From contig QHUK01000011.1 of the NCBI GenBank assembly GCA_003222085.1, forward strand, positions 37,270 to 101,269: a DNA stretch of 64,000 nt. Reading direction: 5' to 3'. Under the pieces are notes generated by a model. The model was not told the origin of the DNA, did no database searches, and saw only the letters and a program-made list of their open reading frames with translations. Shown piece by piece: positions 1 through 8,967 of this stretch. How positions within the stretch are numbered: position 1 is the stretch's first letter; every line of letters begins with the position of its first letter. The position numbers were made by a program, and so were the translations under genes. Source of the stretch: Gemmatimonadota bacterium. Its GTDB lineage: Bacteria > Gemmatimonadota > Gemmatimonadetes > Gemmatimonadales > GWC2-71-9.

Positions 1-1
1 G

Positions 2-445
2 GGCCGGGGGGAGGCGTTCGCCGCGCGGGTGCGGGACGTGAGTGAGCTGCTGGCGGAGCGGGGCCCGCGGCCCGGCGCGCCGCTCGATGTGACCGTGGCG
101 TACGATCCTCCCTGCCACCTCATGCACGCGCAGGGGATCGCCGGGCCGCCGGAGCGGATGCTCGGCGCGATCCCGGTGCTGCGCGTGATCACCCTGCCCG
201 ACGCCGCCCAGTGCTGTGGCAGCGCGGGCCTGTTCACGCTGGTGGAGCCCGCGATGTCGCGCGCGGTGCTCGCGCCCAAGCTCGCCTCCCTCGCCGCCGC
301 CCGGCCGCAGGTGGTGGCGACGGGCAACCCGGGGTGTCTCATGCAGCTTGGAGCCGGGCTCGCCGCCGCGGGCGTCCCCGCCGCGGTGCGTCACCCCGTC
401 GAGCTGCTCGACGAGTCGTACCGGGCCGCGGGCTATTATGCTTGA
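2..445 (+). CDS. glcF: Glycolate oxidase-type iron-sulfur subunit, C-terminal part (GlcF-like)
   Basis: The gene enters from the left edge and is open from base 2, so the N-terminus with the ferredoxin domain is missing. The visible part is the second CCG (cysteine-rich) domain: YDPPCHLMHAQGI, then AQCCGSAG, then GNPGCLMQL and HPVELLDESY. This is the spacing seen in GlcF and related LldE/HdrD-type electron-transfer subunits, whose CCG cysteines bind an Fe-S centre. In GlcF this subunit passes electrons from glycolate oxidation in the GlcDEF complex. The GTG at 29 is an internal valine, not a start. Which partner dehydrogenase it serves cannot be seen from here. Confidence 0.8.
   Translation, partial: GRGEAFAARVRDVSELLAERGPRPGAPLDVTVAYDPPCHLMHAQGIAGPPERMLGAIPVLRVITLPDAAQCCGSAGLFTLVEPAMSRAVLAPKLASLAAARPQVVATGNPGCLMQLGAGLAAAGVPAAVRHPVELLDESYRAAGYYA
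434..439 (+). promoter_or_regulatory. -10 box (TATTAT) before ygfZ
   Basis: TATTAT lies inside the end of the upstream gene and ends 9 nt before the ATG of ygfZ. No clear -35 is visible. It fits the TANNNT boxes found directly before start codons across this window. Confidence 0.4.
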
Positions 446-448
446 GGG

Positions 449-1492
449 ATGACGGAAGAGCTGCCCCAGGTTTCGCGGGTGGAGCCTGGTGAAGTCACCC
501 CGGCGCTCGTCACTGCGCTCTACACCGGCGCGGTCGTGTCGCCCGTCGCGGCGGGGGTGGTGGCGCTCACGGGCTCCGGGGCCGTCACCTCCTTTCAGGG
601 CCTGCTGACGAACGACGTCGACCTCCCCGGCGACGGGTCGTTCGTGTACGGCGCGTTGCTCACCCCCAAAGGGATGATTGTCGTGGACGGCTGGGCCGCC
701 CGGCTGGGCACCACGGTGAGCTACACCGTGCCGGGGGACGCGGGGGGACGCGAGCGCGCGCTCGCGATCTTGACGCGCTCGGTGCCCCCGCGCCTGGCCC
801 GCGTGAGCGACCGCACCGCCGAGGTAGCGGTCTATCGCCTGGCAGGGCCGGGTGCGCTCGCGGTGGCCGTCGCGGCGGGCCTCGAAGTGCCGCCCGCCCC
901 CGGCCGCGTGCTCGCGCGGCCCGACGGCGTGGAGACCGCTCGGGCCACCGAAGGAGCGCCGTTCGTGGTCCAGGTGACGGCCCCCGGGGCGGCGGGCCCG
1001 CTGCTCGCCGCGCGCTTGGAGGCCAGCGGCGCGGTCGCGGCCGGCCCCGCCATATTGGAGCTGAGCCGGATCCTCGCCGGGTGGCCGCGACTCGGCGCCG
1101 AGGTGGACGAGAAGACCATCCCCCAGGAAGCGCGCTTCGACGAGATCGGCGGCCTGTCGTACACGAAGGGCTGCTACACGGGCCAGGAGACGGTCGCGCG
1201 GCTGCACTTCCGCGGCCACGTGAATCGCCAGGTCCGCGGCCTGCTGTTCGATCCGGAGCCGCCGGCGGCCCCCGCCGACGGCTGGAGCGTGGTCACCTAC
1301 GTGGACCGCGACGTCGGCCGGGTGACGAGCCTCGCGTTTGTGCCCGAGACCGGCGTCGCCGGCGCCGGGCGCTGGATCGGCCTCGCGCTGATCCGGCGGG
1401 AAGTGGCGCCGGGCTCGGTGGTGCGCGCGGCCGGCCGCGATGCACGCGTGGTCGACCTCCCCTTCGCGTTCCCGATCGCCGCGCCGGCATGA
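449..1492 (+). CDS. ygfZ: YgfZ/GcvT-domain folate-binding protein
   Basis: 347 aa, the usual length for YgfZ-type tetrahydrofolate-binding proteins that help assemble or repair Fe-S clusters. The family signature K-G-C-Y-x-G-Q-E is present around residues 240-247 (SYTKGCYTGQETVARL). The N-terminal half shows the aminomethyltransferase-like fold with FQGLLTNDV near residues 49-57. It begins 3 nt after the GlcF-like gene and its TGA overlaps the ATG of the next gene (ATGA), so the two are probably translated together. An Fe-S maintenance protein beside an Fe-S subunit gene makes sense, but the link is inferred from position only. Confidence 0.88.
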   Translation: MTEELPQVSRVEPGEVTPALVTALYTGAVVSPVAAGVVALTGSGAVTSFQGLLTNDVDLPGDGSFVYGALLTPKGMIVVDGWAARLGTTVSYTVPGDAGGRERALAILTRSVPPRLARVSDRTAEVAVYRLAGPGALAVAVAAGLEVPPAPGRVLARPDGVETARATEGAPFVVQVTAPGAAGPLLAARLEASGAVAAGPAILELSRILAGWPRLGAEVDEKTIPQEARFDEIGGLSYTKGCYTGQETVARLHFRGHVNRQVRGLLFDPEPPAAPADGWSVVTYVDRDVGRVTSLAFVPETGVAGAGRWIGLALIRREVAPGSVVRAAGRDARVVDLPFAFPIAAPA

Positions 1493-2475
1493 GCGTGCTC
1501 GTCACGGGCGCGAGCGGCCTCGTCGGCAGTCACGTGGTCGAGGCCCTCGTCGCCCGGGGCGACGCGGTGCGCGCGCTGGTGCGGCCGGCGAGTCGCGCCG
1601 CCGTCCTGCGGCTCGGGGCGGACGCGGTGGTGGGCGACGTGACGGATCCGGCGGCGTGGCGGGCCGCGGCGCGCGGCGTCCGCGCCATCGTGCATGCCGC
1701 GGCCATCGTGCAGCGACGGGCCTCCTGGGAGCAATACGTGGCCGTCAACGTCGAGGCGACCCGACTCGCCGTCGCCGCGGCCCGGGCGGAGCGGGCGCGG
1801 CTGGTGCACATCTCGTCGGTGGCCGTCTATGCCGGCTCGGCGGCCTATCCCGCGACACCCGAGCGGCGGGATGAGGACTTCCCCTTCCAACCGATCGCGG
1901 CGCCCGACTTCTACGCCCGCAGCAAGCGTATGGCCGAGGACGTGGTGCGGGACGCGGCGACCGAGCGCGACCTCGACGTGACGGCGGTGCGCCCGACCGT
2001 CATCTACGGGGAGCGGGACCGTCTGTTCACGCCCCGCGTCATCGGCGCGGTGCGGCTCCCGCTCGTGCCTCAGATCGGCCCCGGCACGAACCGGTTGTCG
2101 TGCGTGTACGCGGGCAACGTGGCCGCCGCCGCCGTCGCCGTCCTCGACGCACCGCTGCAGGGCTTCCACGCGTACAACGTGACGAGCGACGGGCCGCCCG
2201 CGCTGTCACAGCGCGAGTTCTTCGCCGCGTTTGCGGCCGCGCTCGGCCGGCGCTACCGAACGATTCCGATTCCCCGGGCGTTTGTGGGTCACGCGATCGG
2301 CCTCTTCACCGTTCGCCGGCTGGCGCGGGCGGCGGTGTCCTTCGTCTCGGGCGAGAACCCCTACATCGACGATCGGATCCGCGCCGAGCTCGGCTGGCGG
2401 CCGCCGACGCCCGCCCCCGAGGCCATCGGACGCACGGTCGCCTGGTTCGTCGAAAACGAAAAGCCCGGGCGCTAG
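1489..2475 (+). CDS. NAD-dependent epimerase/dehydratase (extended SDR)
   Basis: 328 aa from the ATG that overlaps the ygfZ stop. The Rossmann motif TGASGLVGSHVVEAL is at the N-terminus and the active-site motif Y-A-R-S-K is near residues 142-146, preceded by the SSVAVY strand. This is the extended short-chain dehydrogenase family, which includes sugar-nucleotide 4-epimerases, 3-beta-HSD-like enzymes and dihydroflavonol reductases. The C-terminal region (GWRPPTPAPEAIGRTVAWF) resembles the dihydroflavonol-reductase/steroid-dehydrogenase branch more than GalE. The substrate cannot be read from the sequence. Confidence 0.8.
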   Translation: MSVLVTGASGLVGSHVVEALVARGDAVRALVRPASRAAVLRLGADAVVGDVTDPAAWRAAARGVRAIVHAAAIVQRRASWEQYVAVNVEATRLAVAAARAERARLVHISSVAVYAGSAAYPATPERRDEDFPFQPIAAPDFYARSKRMAEDVVRDAATERDLDVTAVRPTVIYGERDRLFTPRVIGAVRLPLVPQIGPGTNRLSCVYAGNVAAAAVAVLDAPLQGFHAYNVTSDGPPALSQREFFAAFAAALGRRYRTIPIPRAFVGHAIGLFTVRRLARAAVSFVSGENPYIDDRIRAELGWRPPTPAPEAIGRTVAWFVENEKPGR

Positions 2476-2483
2476 TCCCGGGC
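2463..2483. terminator. GC-rich hairpin over the epimerase stop codon
   Basis: GCCCGGG at 2463-2469 pairs with CCCGGGC at 2477-2483 around a 7-nt loop that contains the TAG stop. It lies between convergent genes and could stop transcription from either side. There is no strong T run, so it is only a candidate. Confidence 0.4.
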
Positions 2484-2510
2484 ATCGTATCTGTCCTGTC
2501 TGGCTCCTGG

Positions 2511-2741
2511 CTACGCCCGGCGCTTTTTCTTGGCGGTGGGCTTGGCGGCCGGTTTGGCGGCCGGGGCCATCTTCTTCGCCGTATCGGCCATCATCTTGTG
2601 GGACGTGTCGGCCATCATCATATGCGACGTATCGGACATCATCATCTTGGACGTGTCGGCCGGCGTCTGCGTCGTCTGTTGCTCGGCCTTTTGACACGCG
2701 CCCATCGCCATCAGGGCGAGGACCATTGCGAGACGCTTCAT
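2511..2741 (-). CDS. Small Met/His-rich repeat lipoprotein
   Basis: 76 aa. The N-terminus MKRLAMVLALMAMGAC has a positive start, a hydrophobic stretch and a lipobox-like MGAC, so it is probably an exported lipoprotein. The mature part is a short tandem repeat built on DTS-x-MMM: DTSKMMMSDTSHMMMADTSH and onward, followed by a lysine/alanine/proline tail ending KKKRRA. Paired methionines and histidines recall copper-binding peptides, but no function is known for this repeat. A good RBS (GAGGAG) sits 7-8 nt upstream of the ATG. It faces the epimerase gene and is transcribed away from the mannosidase gene. Confidence 0.65.
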   Translation of the reverse strand: MKRLAMVLALMAMGACQKAEQQTTQTPADTSKMMMSDTSHMMMADTSHKMMADTAKKMAPAAKPAAKPTAKKKRRA

Positions 2742-2852
2742 GCGGGCTCCTCTAGAGAAAAGAGTAGCGGTGCGGGGTTCGGCCGGGGAAAACCTAGCGG
2801 CGGGCCTCCCGGAGTCAAGACCGCGGCGCGGTGCCGGGTGTATCAGGCCGAC

Positions 2853-5831
2853 ATGACCGACCGCCGCAGCTTCGTCGCATGGCTCGGCACGCTGCCGCTC
2901 GGCGGCAGGGACCGCCCCTTGCGCTCCCCCCCGATTGTCATCGAGGCGACCCCGACGGCGCTCTACCAGCAGCCCGATGGCCGCAACAACCTCGTGCGGG
3001 TCGCCGTGACTGGCCTGGAAGCTCCGGCGGCGCGCGCCCGCGTGACCGACCGCCGCGGGACGCTCGTCGGGACCGCGGGACTGCTGCCGACCGGCGTGAG
3101 TCTCGCAGGCGAGCTCTGGGTACCCCTCTCACGGGCGCTCGGAGCCGAGTTCCAAATCGACGTCGAGGTGGGAAAACAGCGCGTCGGGCGCCGGCTCGTG
3201 CGGCTGGTGCCACCGCGGCGCTGGACCCTGTACTGGATCGCCTCGAGCCACACCGACGTCGGCCTCACCGGGCTGCAGGAAGAGTCCCTCGAAGTGCACC
3301 GCCGGAACCTGGATGCCGCACTGGCCCGGCTGCCGGCACACACCGACTTCTGCTGGACCGCGGAGTGCGCGCTTCAAGTCATTTCGTTTGTCGAGAATCG
3401 CACTCCCCGTGCCGGGGAGGCGCTCGCGCGGGCGCTGCGCGACGGCAGAGTCGGATTCTCCGCCGTGTTCGCCCAGCTGCTGACGGGGCTCCTCGACCAC
3501 GAGACCTTCGCCCGCGTTTTCTGGCCCGCGGGCCTGTACGCCCGCGAGCATGGATTGGGCTATCGCGCGGCGCAGCTCGCCGATGTGCCCGGCCAAGTGC
3601 TCACCTTCCCCACCCTGCTGGCCGCGAGCGGGGTGCGCTACCTGGCGAGCGGCGTCAATCCGGAGCGGGCGGCGCCGCTGCTCTCTCCGGCCGACGCCGC
3701 GCGCGCCCAGCTCGGCGGGGGGGGCGGGGCGGGTGACTGGACCACGTACCCTCAGCTGTATTGGTGGGAGGGGCCGGATGGGAGCCGCGTGCTGCACTGG
3801 CGCTCCGACCAGTACGCCGATGGCTCGCGCTTCGGGTTCGACGTGGATGCCGCCGAGATGGGCCGACGCCTCTCCGACTGGCTGCTCACCCATCCCGTGT
3901 TCCTGTCCCCCGGTTATCCCTACGACATCGCGTTGTTGAGCGGCGCCACGGGCGACAACGGCCTTCTGGACGAGCGCGTCGTCGCGAACGTGGAGGAGTT
4001 TGCCCGGCGGTTCGCCTACCCCCGGCTCGTCGCCGCGCGCCCGGAGGACTTCTTTCGCGAGGTGGAGCGGCGTTGGGGCACGAAGCTCCCCGTACGGCGC
4101 GGCGACACCGGGTGCTACCGCGAGGACGGCGCCGCCTCCACGGCGGCGGAGCTCGGGCGCTACCGCGCCGCCCAGCTGGTCGCCCGGGCCGCGGAGCTGC
4201 TCGCGCTGTGGGACGAGCAGACCGAGCCGCCGGGCGCCGGCTCGCCCGACCGGATCGAGCAGCGGGCCCGGGCGCGCCGAGGGATGTGGCGCGATCTGCT
4301 GCTGTTCGGCGAGCACACCTGGGGGTCATCGGCCAGCGGATCGGACCCCGACGGGGCGGCCGCCGTGGCGCAGTGGCGATACAAGCGGCGCTTCCTGGAC
4401 GACGCTGCGGCCGCCGCCGACGCCCAGGTCGCGGCCGCGCTGCTCCGGATGGGCCTCAGCATCGGTGGGAGCGGCGGCGCCGGGCGCGTCGTGTTCAACG
4501 CCTCGAGCTGGGCGCGGAGCGACGTGCTGCGAGTGCCCGACGGCGCGGCACGGCGGCTCGCCCACGACGGCCGGGAGTGGCCGGCGGTGGATCTGCCCGA
4601 CGGGTCCGCCCTGGTCGTGGCACGAGAGGTCCCCGCGCTGGGCTATCTGGCGCTCACGGAAAGTGAGCGAGCGACAAACCCACCGCAGGACGACGGTGCC
4701 GCGCTCGAGGCACAGGCCGGGGGCTTCCACGTGGTGCTCGATCCGGCGAGCGGTGCGATCCACTCGCTCACGACCGGCGACGGCGTGGAGCGCGTCCGGC
4801 CAGCCGCGTGGTCGGGCCTGAACCAGCTCGTGTACGTGCAGGGGGGCGCGCACAGCGCCCTCTGGACTGGTCGGGCGCGCGACGAGCTGCGCGCCGTCCC
4901 CGACCTCACGCTGAGCCAGGCGGCGCTCGTCTCGGCGCGCCGCGAGCGGCTCCCGGGCATCGGCGCCCGGCTCGTGGTGGAGCGCACACTGCAGGGCTGC
5001 ACCGGCGTCACGACCGTCGTGACACTGTACGACGAGCTCCCGTGGCTGGATATCGAGAATCGGGTGACGAAGCCCGCCACGCTCGACAAGGAAGCGCTGT
5101 ACGTCGCGTTCCCGTTCGCGCTCACGAAGCCCACGGTCGAAGTCGAGGTGCCGCTCGGGCGGATGACGGTGGAGCGCGACCAGCAACCCGGCAGCTGCCG
5201 GGACTGGTACTGCCACGCCCACTGGGTGTGGCTGCACGACGCGGCGGGGGGAATCCTCTGGAGCGGGCCCGACACGCCGCTCTTCACGCTGAACGACATC
5301 TTCCGCGGTCAATGGCGCCGGCGGATCGAGCCGGACGGCACGCTGTTCGCGTACGTCCTGCACAACTACTGGCCTACGAACTTCGCGGCCCGCCAGGGCG
5401 GGCAGTTTTCGTTCCGCTACCGCATCTCGGCGCTCCCGCCGGGCGGCGACCGCGCCGAGCCGGCCCGGCGCGGCTGGGCCGCCTGCGACCCGCTGTACGT
5501 GAGCGCGCCGTACGCGAGCGCCGGCGCGGGCCCGCTCCCCCGCAAGGACTCGGCGCTGTTCATCGCGGATCCCGGCGTCGCCGTCGTCGGCGCGAAGCCG
5601 GCAGACGACCGCGCCGGCGTGGTCGTGAAGCTCGTGGACGTAGCCGGTGCCGCGCGCGCCGTGGCCGTCTGGCCGGGGGCCTACGGCTTCCGCAGTGCCC
5701 GTCGCACGAACTTCGTTGAGATGAACGGCGACCGCGTCCCCGTCGCGCCGGACGGTCGCGCCACAATCGAACTGCCCGCGTGGGGCGCCGCGGCACTGCG
5801 ACTCTTTACATCGCGGGAGGGTGCCGATTAA
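2853..5831 (+). CDS. Glycoside hydrolase family 38 (alpha-mannosidase-like)
   Basis: 992 aa, the normal size for GH38 enzymes. The zinc-site motif SHTDVG has H133 and D135. The segment AAQLADVPGQ has D244 aligned with the family nucleophile Asp (usual form QIDPFGHS). The middle and C-terminal beta-sandwich domains follow. The N-terminus TDRRSFVAWLG looks like a weak twin-arginine signal, though the hydrophobic part is short, so export is uncertain. Expected role: retaining hydrolysis of alpha-mannosides. The ATG at 2853 was chosen because the domain starts soon after it and the upstream open frame has no family similarity. Its TAA overlaps the -10 region of the MoxR gene. Confidence 0.82.
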   Translation: MTDRRSFVAWLGTLPLGGRDRPLRSPPIVIEATPTALYQQPDGRNNLVRVAVTGLEAPAARARVTDRRGTLVGTAGLLPTGVSLAGELWVPLSRALGAEFQIDVEVGKQRVGRRLVRLVPPRRWTLYWIASSHTDVGLTGLQEESLEVHRRNLDAALARLPAHTDFCWTAECALQVISFVENRTPRAGEALARALRDGRVGFSAVFAQLLTGLLDHETFARVFWPAGLYAREHGLGYRAAQLADVPGQVLTFPTLLAASGVRYLASGVNPERAAPLLSPADAARAQLGGGGGAGDWTTYPQLYWWEGPDGSRVLHWRSDQYADGSRFGFDVDAAEMGRRLSDWLLTHPVFLSPGYPYDIALLSGATGDNGLLDERVVANVEEFARRFAYPRLVAARPEDFFREVERRWGTKLPVRRGDTGCYREDGAASTAAELGRYRAAQLVARAAELLALWDEQTEPPGAGSPDRIEQRARARRGMWRDLLLFGEHTWGSSASGSDPDGAAAVAQWRYKRRFLDDAAAAADAQVAAALLRMGLSIGGSGGAGRVVFNASSWARSDVLRVPDGAARRLAHDGREWPAVDLPDGSALVVAREVPALGYLALTESERATNPPQDDGAALEAQAGGFHVVLDPASGAIHSLTTGDGVERVRPAAWSGLNQLVYVQGGAHSALWTGRARDELRAVPDLTLSQAALVSARRERLPGIGARLVVERTLQGCTGVTTVVTLYDELPWLDIENRVTKPATLDKEALYVAFPFALTKPTVEVEVPLGRMTVERDQQPGSCRDWYCHAHWVWLHDAAGGILWSGPDTPLFTLNDIFRGQWRRRIEPDGTLFAYVLHNYWPTNFAARQGGQFSFRYRISALPPGGDRAEPARRGWAACDPLYVSAPYASAGAGPLPRKDSALFIADPGVAVVGAKPADDRAGVVVKLVDVAGAARAVAVWPGAYGFRSARRTNFVEMNGDRVPVAPDGRATIELPAWGAAALRLFTSREGAD

Positions 5832-5841
5832 CTATTGCCCT

Positions 5842-7329
5842 ATGACCAAGCCGACCACGCTGGGCGACCTGAAGCAGACCGAGTGGGCGAGTCCCCCCCG
5901 GATCCAACGCACCGTCAAGGACGAGCTGCGCGAGAATCTGATCTGTCTGCTCGAGAATGGCTCGCCGCTGTTCCCGGGTATCGTGGGCTACGAGGACTCC
6001 GTCATCCCGCAGCTCGTCAACGCCGTCCTGTCCCGGCACAACTTCATCCTGCTGGGCCTGCGCGGGCAGGCGAAGAGCCGTATCCTGCGCCAGCTCGTCA
6101 CGCTGCTCGACGAGGAGATTCCGATTCTCGCCGGGAGCGAGGTGAACGACAACCCGTTCGCGCCGATCTCGAAGTTCGGCCGCGAGCTCGTGGCCGAACA
6201 CGACGCCCGGACACCGATCGCGTGGCTGCCGCGCGAGTCCCGCTTCGTGGAAAAGCTCGCGACCCCCGACGTCACCATCGCTGACATCATCGGCGACGTC
6301 GATCCCATCAAGGCCGCCCGGGGCGGTCACCTGCTGTCCGACGAGCTCACGATGCACTTCGGACTCCTGCCCCGGGCGAACCGCGGCATTTTCGCGATCA
6401 ACGAGCTCCCCGACCTCGCCGGGAAGATCCAGGTGGGCTTGTTCAACATCATGCAGGAGGGGGACGTCCAGGTCAAAGGCTATCCGGTCCGCCTGAACCT
6501 CGATGTGGCGCTCGTATTCACGGCCAACCCCGAGGACTACACCGCCCGCGGCAAGATCATCACGCCGCTCAAGGACCGCATCGGATCCGAGATCGTCACC
6601 CATTATCCCTATACGGTCGAACTCGGCGCCGCGATCACCCGCCAGGAGGCCTGGCTCGAGCGCACCGGGCGGCCCCTCAAGCTGCCCGACTTCGTGGCGG
6701 AGCTGATCGAGCGGGTCGCCTTCGAGGCGCGCGAGGATAAGCGGGTGGACCGCCGCTCGGGCGTGTCGCAGCGGCTGCCGATCAGCGTGCTGGAGAACGT
6801 GGTGTCGAACGCCGAGCGACGCACCGTCACCACCAAGGAAAAGACGGTCGTCCCGCGCATCTCGGACATCTACGCCGCGCTGCCCGCGATCACGGGGAAG
6901 CTCGAGCTCGAGTACGAGGGCGAGCTGCAGGGCCCCGAATCGATCGCCAAGGACCTGATCCGACGCGCCGCCGGCAAGACGTTCGAGTCCCGCGTGGGCG
7001 GCGCCAACGTGGACGACATCGTCCACTGGTTCGACGAAGGCGGGGCGCTCAAGCTCTCCATCGACGAGCGCTCGGAGACCTGCCTCAAGGGCTTCAGCGT
7101 CGTACCCGGCCTGCTCGACCTGGTGGACCAGGTGGGCCTCGCCGCGAAGAAGGACCCGGGCACCATGGTCGCGGCGTGCGAGCTGGTGCTCGAGGGCCTG
7201 GTGGCCGAGAAACGGATCTCGCGCACCGAGGAGCTGGGCTACGTGCGCGCGCGAGCGGAGCCGAAGGGGCCGGGGTACGGGAAGACCGGCGGTGGAGGAA
7301 TCGGCGGGGGACCGAATCTGTTCCAGTAG
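5842..7329 (+). CDS. MoxR-family AAA+ ATPase
   Basis: 495 aa. Walker A is GLRGQAKS (residues 72-79). The Walker B/sensor region follows with GIFAINELPDLAGKIQVGL and VFTANPEDYTARGKIITPLKDR, the form typical of magnesium-chelatase/MoxR ATPases. Such ATPases work as chaperones with VWA-domain partners, often to insert metals or activate complexes. A fitting VWA protein is encoded at 11495-12793. There is no SD motif. TTAACT lies 8 nt before the ATG, overlapping the stop of the mannosidase gene, so the transcript may be leaderless. The protein ends in a glycine-rich tail (GGGGIGGGP). Confidence 0.85.
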   Translation: MTKPTTLGDLKQTEWASPPRIQRTVKDELRENLICLLENGSPLFPGIVGYEDSVIPQLVNAVLSRHNFILLGLRGQAKSRILRQLVTLLDEEIPILAGSEVNDNPFAPISKFGRELVAEHDARTPIAWLPRESRFVEKLATPDVTIADIIGDVDPIKAARGGHLLSDELTMHFGLLPRANRGIFAINELPDLAGKIQVGLFNIMQEGDVQVKGYPVRLNLDVALVFTANPEDYTARGKIITPLKDRIGSEIVTHYPYTVELGAAITRQEAWLERTGRPLKLPDFVAELIERVAFEAREDKRVDRRSGVSQRLPISVLENVVSNAERRTVTTKEKTVVPRISDIYAALPAITGKLELEYEGELQGPESIAKDLIRRAAGKTFESRVGGANVDDIVHWFDEGGALKLSIDERSETCLKGFSVVPGLLDLVDQVGLAAKKDPGTMVAACELVLEGLVAEKRISRTEELGYVRARAEPKGPGYGKTGGGGIGGGPNLFQ

Positions 7330-7356
7330 TCCGTCATCCGTCATCCGTAGACGGAT
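7330..7356. repeat. CCGTCATCCGT-family repeat, short copy
   Basis: Directly after the MoxR stop lie tandem GTCATCC units followed by AGACGGATAAC, which can fold back on them. The same repeat family occurs at 25899-25988, 28588-28612 and as two inverted arms at 41395-41433 and 41929-41964. Confidence 0.6.
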
Positions 7357-7378
7357 AACGCCTCCCGGCAACGCGCAG

Positions 7379-7384
7379 TATCTT
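7379..7384 (+). promoter_or_regulatory. -10 box (TATCTT) before the SPFH gene
   Basis: TATCTT lies 28 nt before the ATG. A GGAG ribosome binding site sits between them, so this gene would have an ordinary short leader, unlike its leaderless neighbours. Confidence 0.35.
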
Positions 7385-7412
7385 CCCCGCGTCACCTCCC
7401 TCCGGAGATCCC

Positions 7413-8330
7413 ATGGGCAAACTCGTCGGCGGCGCGGTCCTCCTCGTCATTGCGTTTTCCCTGCTCCTGGCCGCGGCCACCGTGCGCGCCCAGCGCCCCG
7501 GGCCGATCTCCAACCTGCTGCGCTTCGCCGGCTACGCGGTCGGCGCCCTCGCCGTCCTGTTCGCGACCGGGTCGGCCATGGTCGTGATCGACCCCGGCGA
7601 AGTCGGGGTGCGTCACGCCTTCGGCTATGTGGACCCGGGACCGCTGCTCGCCGGCATCCGCTTCGTGCCGCCGTGGTCCTCGATCGAGCGGTATTCGACC
7701 CGCGAGGAGCAGTGGCCGACCCGCGGGGAGCAGATCGAAGCGATCGAGGCGCTCTCGAGCGAGCAGATGGGGATGCACGTGGAGGTGTCGATCCGCTGGC
7801 AGATCGACCCGATGCAGGCACCCAAGATCTTCACCGAGATCGGCAACGAAGACCAGATCCGCGGCGCCGTGCTCAACGCCATCCGCAAGGGCGTGCGCGA
7901 CGGCATGGTGCAATACTCCATCAACGACATCTCCAAGCGCACGCAGATCGCGAACACGATGGAAGGGCTGGTCGACTCCGCCCTCGTGACGAGGCCCCGC
8001 GCCGGCGGTGGGAACTTCCGGATCGCGACGGTGACGGCATTCTTTCTCCGGGACCTGCAGCCCCCACCTCAGGTGGTGCAGGCGATCAACAACAAGATCG
8101 CCCAGGAGCAGCAGATCGAGACCGAACGCCACCGCGTCGAGGTCGCCCGCCTCCAGACCGAGCAGCAGCGGCTCCTCAACCAGACGCTCTCCCCAGAAGC
8201 GCTCACCAAGCAGTGGATCGAGGTGCTGCACGACATGAAGAGCTCCAGCAACCTGATCATCTTCGTACCGACCGAGGGCGGGCTGCCCCTGTTCAACATC
8301 AGCGAGCTGCGCAAGAACCTGAAGCCCTGA
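7413..8330 (+). CDS. SPFH/prohibitin-family membrane protein
   Basis: 305 aa. Two hydrophobic segments lie at the N-terminus (about residues 1-25 and 35-60), followed by the band-7/SPFH domain (VVIDPGEVGVRHAFGYVDPGPLLAGIRFVPPW). A helical region rich in E, Q and R (QEQQIETERHRVEVARLQTEQQ, near residues 225-250) is likely the coiled coil that drives oligomer formation. Prohibitin-like proteins form large membrane rings that organise proteases and other complexes. It sits 83 bp after the MoxR gene and 1 bp before the cytidylate-kinase-like gene, and a PDZ protease gene follows. This suggests a membrane quality-control group, but that is inference. Confidence 0.85.
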   Translation: MGKLVGGAVLLVIAFSLLLAAATVRAQRPGPISNLLRFAGYAVGALAVLFATGSAMVVIDPGEVGVRHAFGYVDPGPLLAGIRFVPPWSSIERYSTREEQWPTRGEQIEAIEALSSEQMGMHVEVSIRWQIDPMQAPKIFTEIGNEDQIRGAVLNAIRKGVRDGMVQYSINDISKRTQIANTMEGLVDSALVTRPRAGGGNFRIATVTAFFLRDLQPPPQVVQAINNKIAQEQQIETERHRVEVARLQTEQQRLLNQTLSPEALTKQWIEVLHDMKSSSNLIIFVPTEGGLPLFNISELRKNLKP

Positions 8331-8331
8331 G

Positions 8332-8967
8332 ATGGCGCCGCCCGTCATCACGATCACTCGGCAGTATGCCTCCGGCGGCTCGGAGGTCGCCCGCCTCGTC
8401 GCGGCGGCGCTTCGGTGGGAGGTGATCGACAACGAGTTCGTGGACGAAGTCGCGCGCCGGGCGGGGCTGCCTCCCGACGCGGTGGCCCAGCGCGAGGAGC
8501 GGGCGCCGGGATTGCTGGAGCGCCTCGCGCGCGCCCTCGCGGCCGGCTCGCCCGAACTGTTCATCGCAACCGCCGCCGTCCCGCGCGTCGAGCCGGACGA
8601 GGCGGCGATCGTTCAGCTGACCGAGCGCGTGATCGCCGAGGCGGCGGCCCACGGTCGGATCGTCTTGGTGGGCCGGGGCGCCCAAGCCGTGCTCGCGCAG
8701 CGGCCCGACGCGCTGCACGTCTACGTCGTCGCCGGGAAGCCGTGGCGCATAAAGCTCGCCGTCGAGCACCTGGAGGTGACCCCGGCCGACGTAGAGAAGG
8801 TCGTCGACGAAACCGACCGGCAGCGCGACCAGTACGTACGGACCTATTACGGGCGGCATCGCCCGGACGTGGTGAACTACGATCTGGTGGTGAACACGGA
8901 GAGGCTGGGAATCGACGGGGCGGCGGCGCTGATCGTGGACGAAGCACGCCGGAGGAACTGGAGGTGA
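8332..8967 (+). CDS. Cytidylate kinase-like family protein
   Basis: 211 aa. The N-terminus VITITRQYASGGSEVARLVA matches the cytidylate-kinase-like family, in which the P-loop reads ASGGSEVA rather than the classic GxxGxGK. VGRGAQAVLAQRPDALHVYVVA follows in mid-protein, then a basic, charged C-terminus (RQRDQYVRTYYG). Members are often annotated as CMP kinases but are distinct from Cmk, and their substrates are mostly untested. The ATG lies one base after the SPFH stop, and the TGA overlaps the GTG of the next gene, so it is in one operon with both. Confidence 0.78.
   Translation: MAPPVITITRQYASGGSEVARLVAAALRWEVIDNEFVDEVARRAGLPPDAVAQREERAPGLLERLARALAAGSPELFIATAAVPRVEPDEAAIVQLTERVIAEAAAHGRIVLVGRGAQAVLAQRPDALHVYVVAGKPWRIKLAVEHLEVTPADVEKVVDETDRQRDQYVRTYYGRHRPDVVNYDLVVNTERLGIDGAAALIVDEARRRNWR

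Noticed and set aside
5806..7395. Long minus-strand open frame (529 aa) opposite the MoxR gene
   Set aside because: It is the reverse-strand shadow of a strongly recognisable MoxR gene. Its composition (many H, R, G, D, L) is that of antisense GC-rich reading, and it has no domain or signal.
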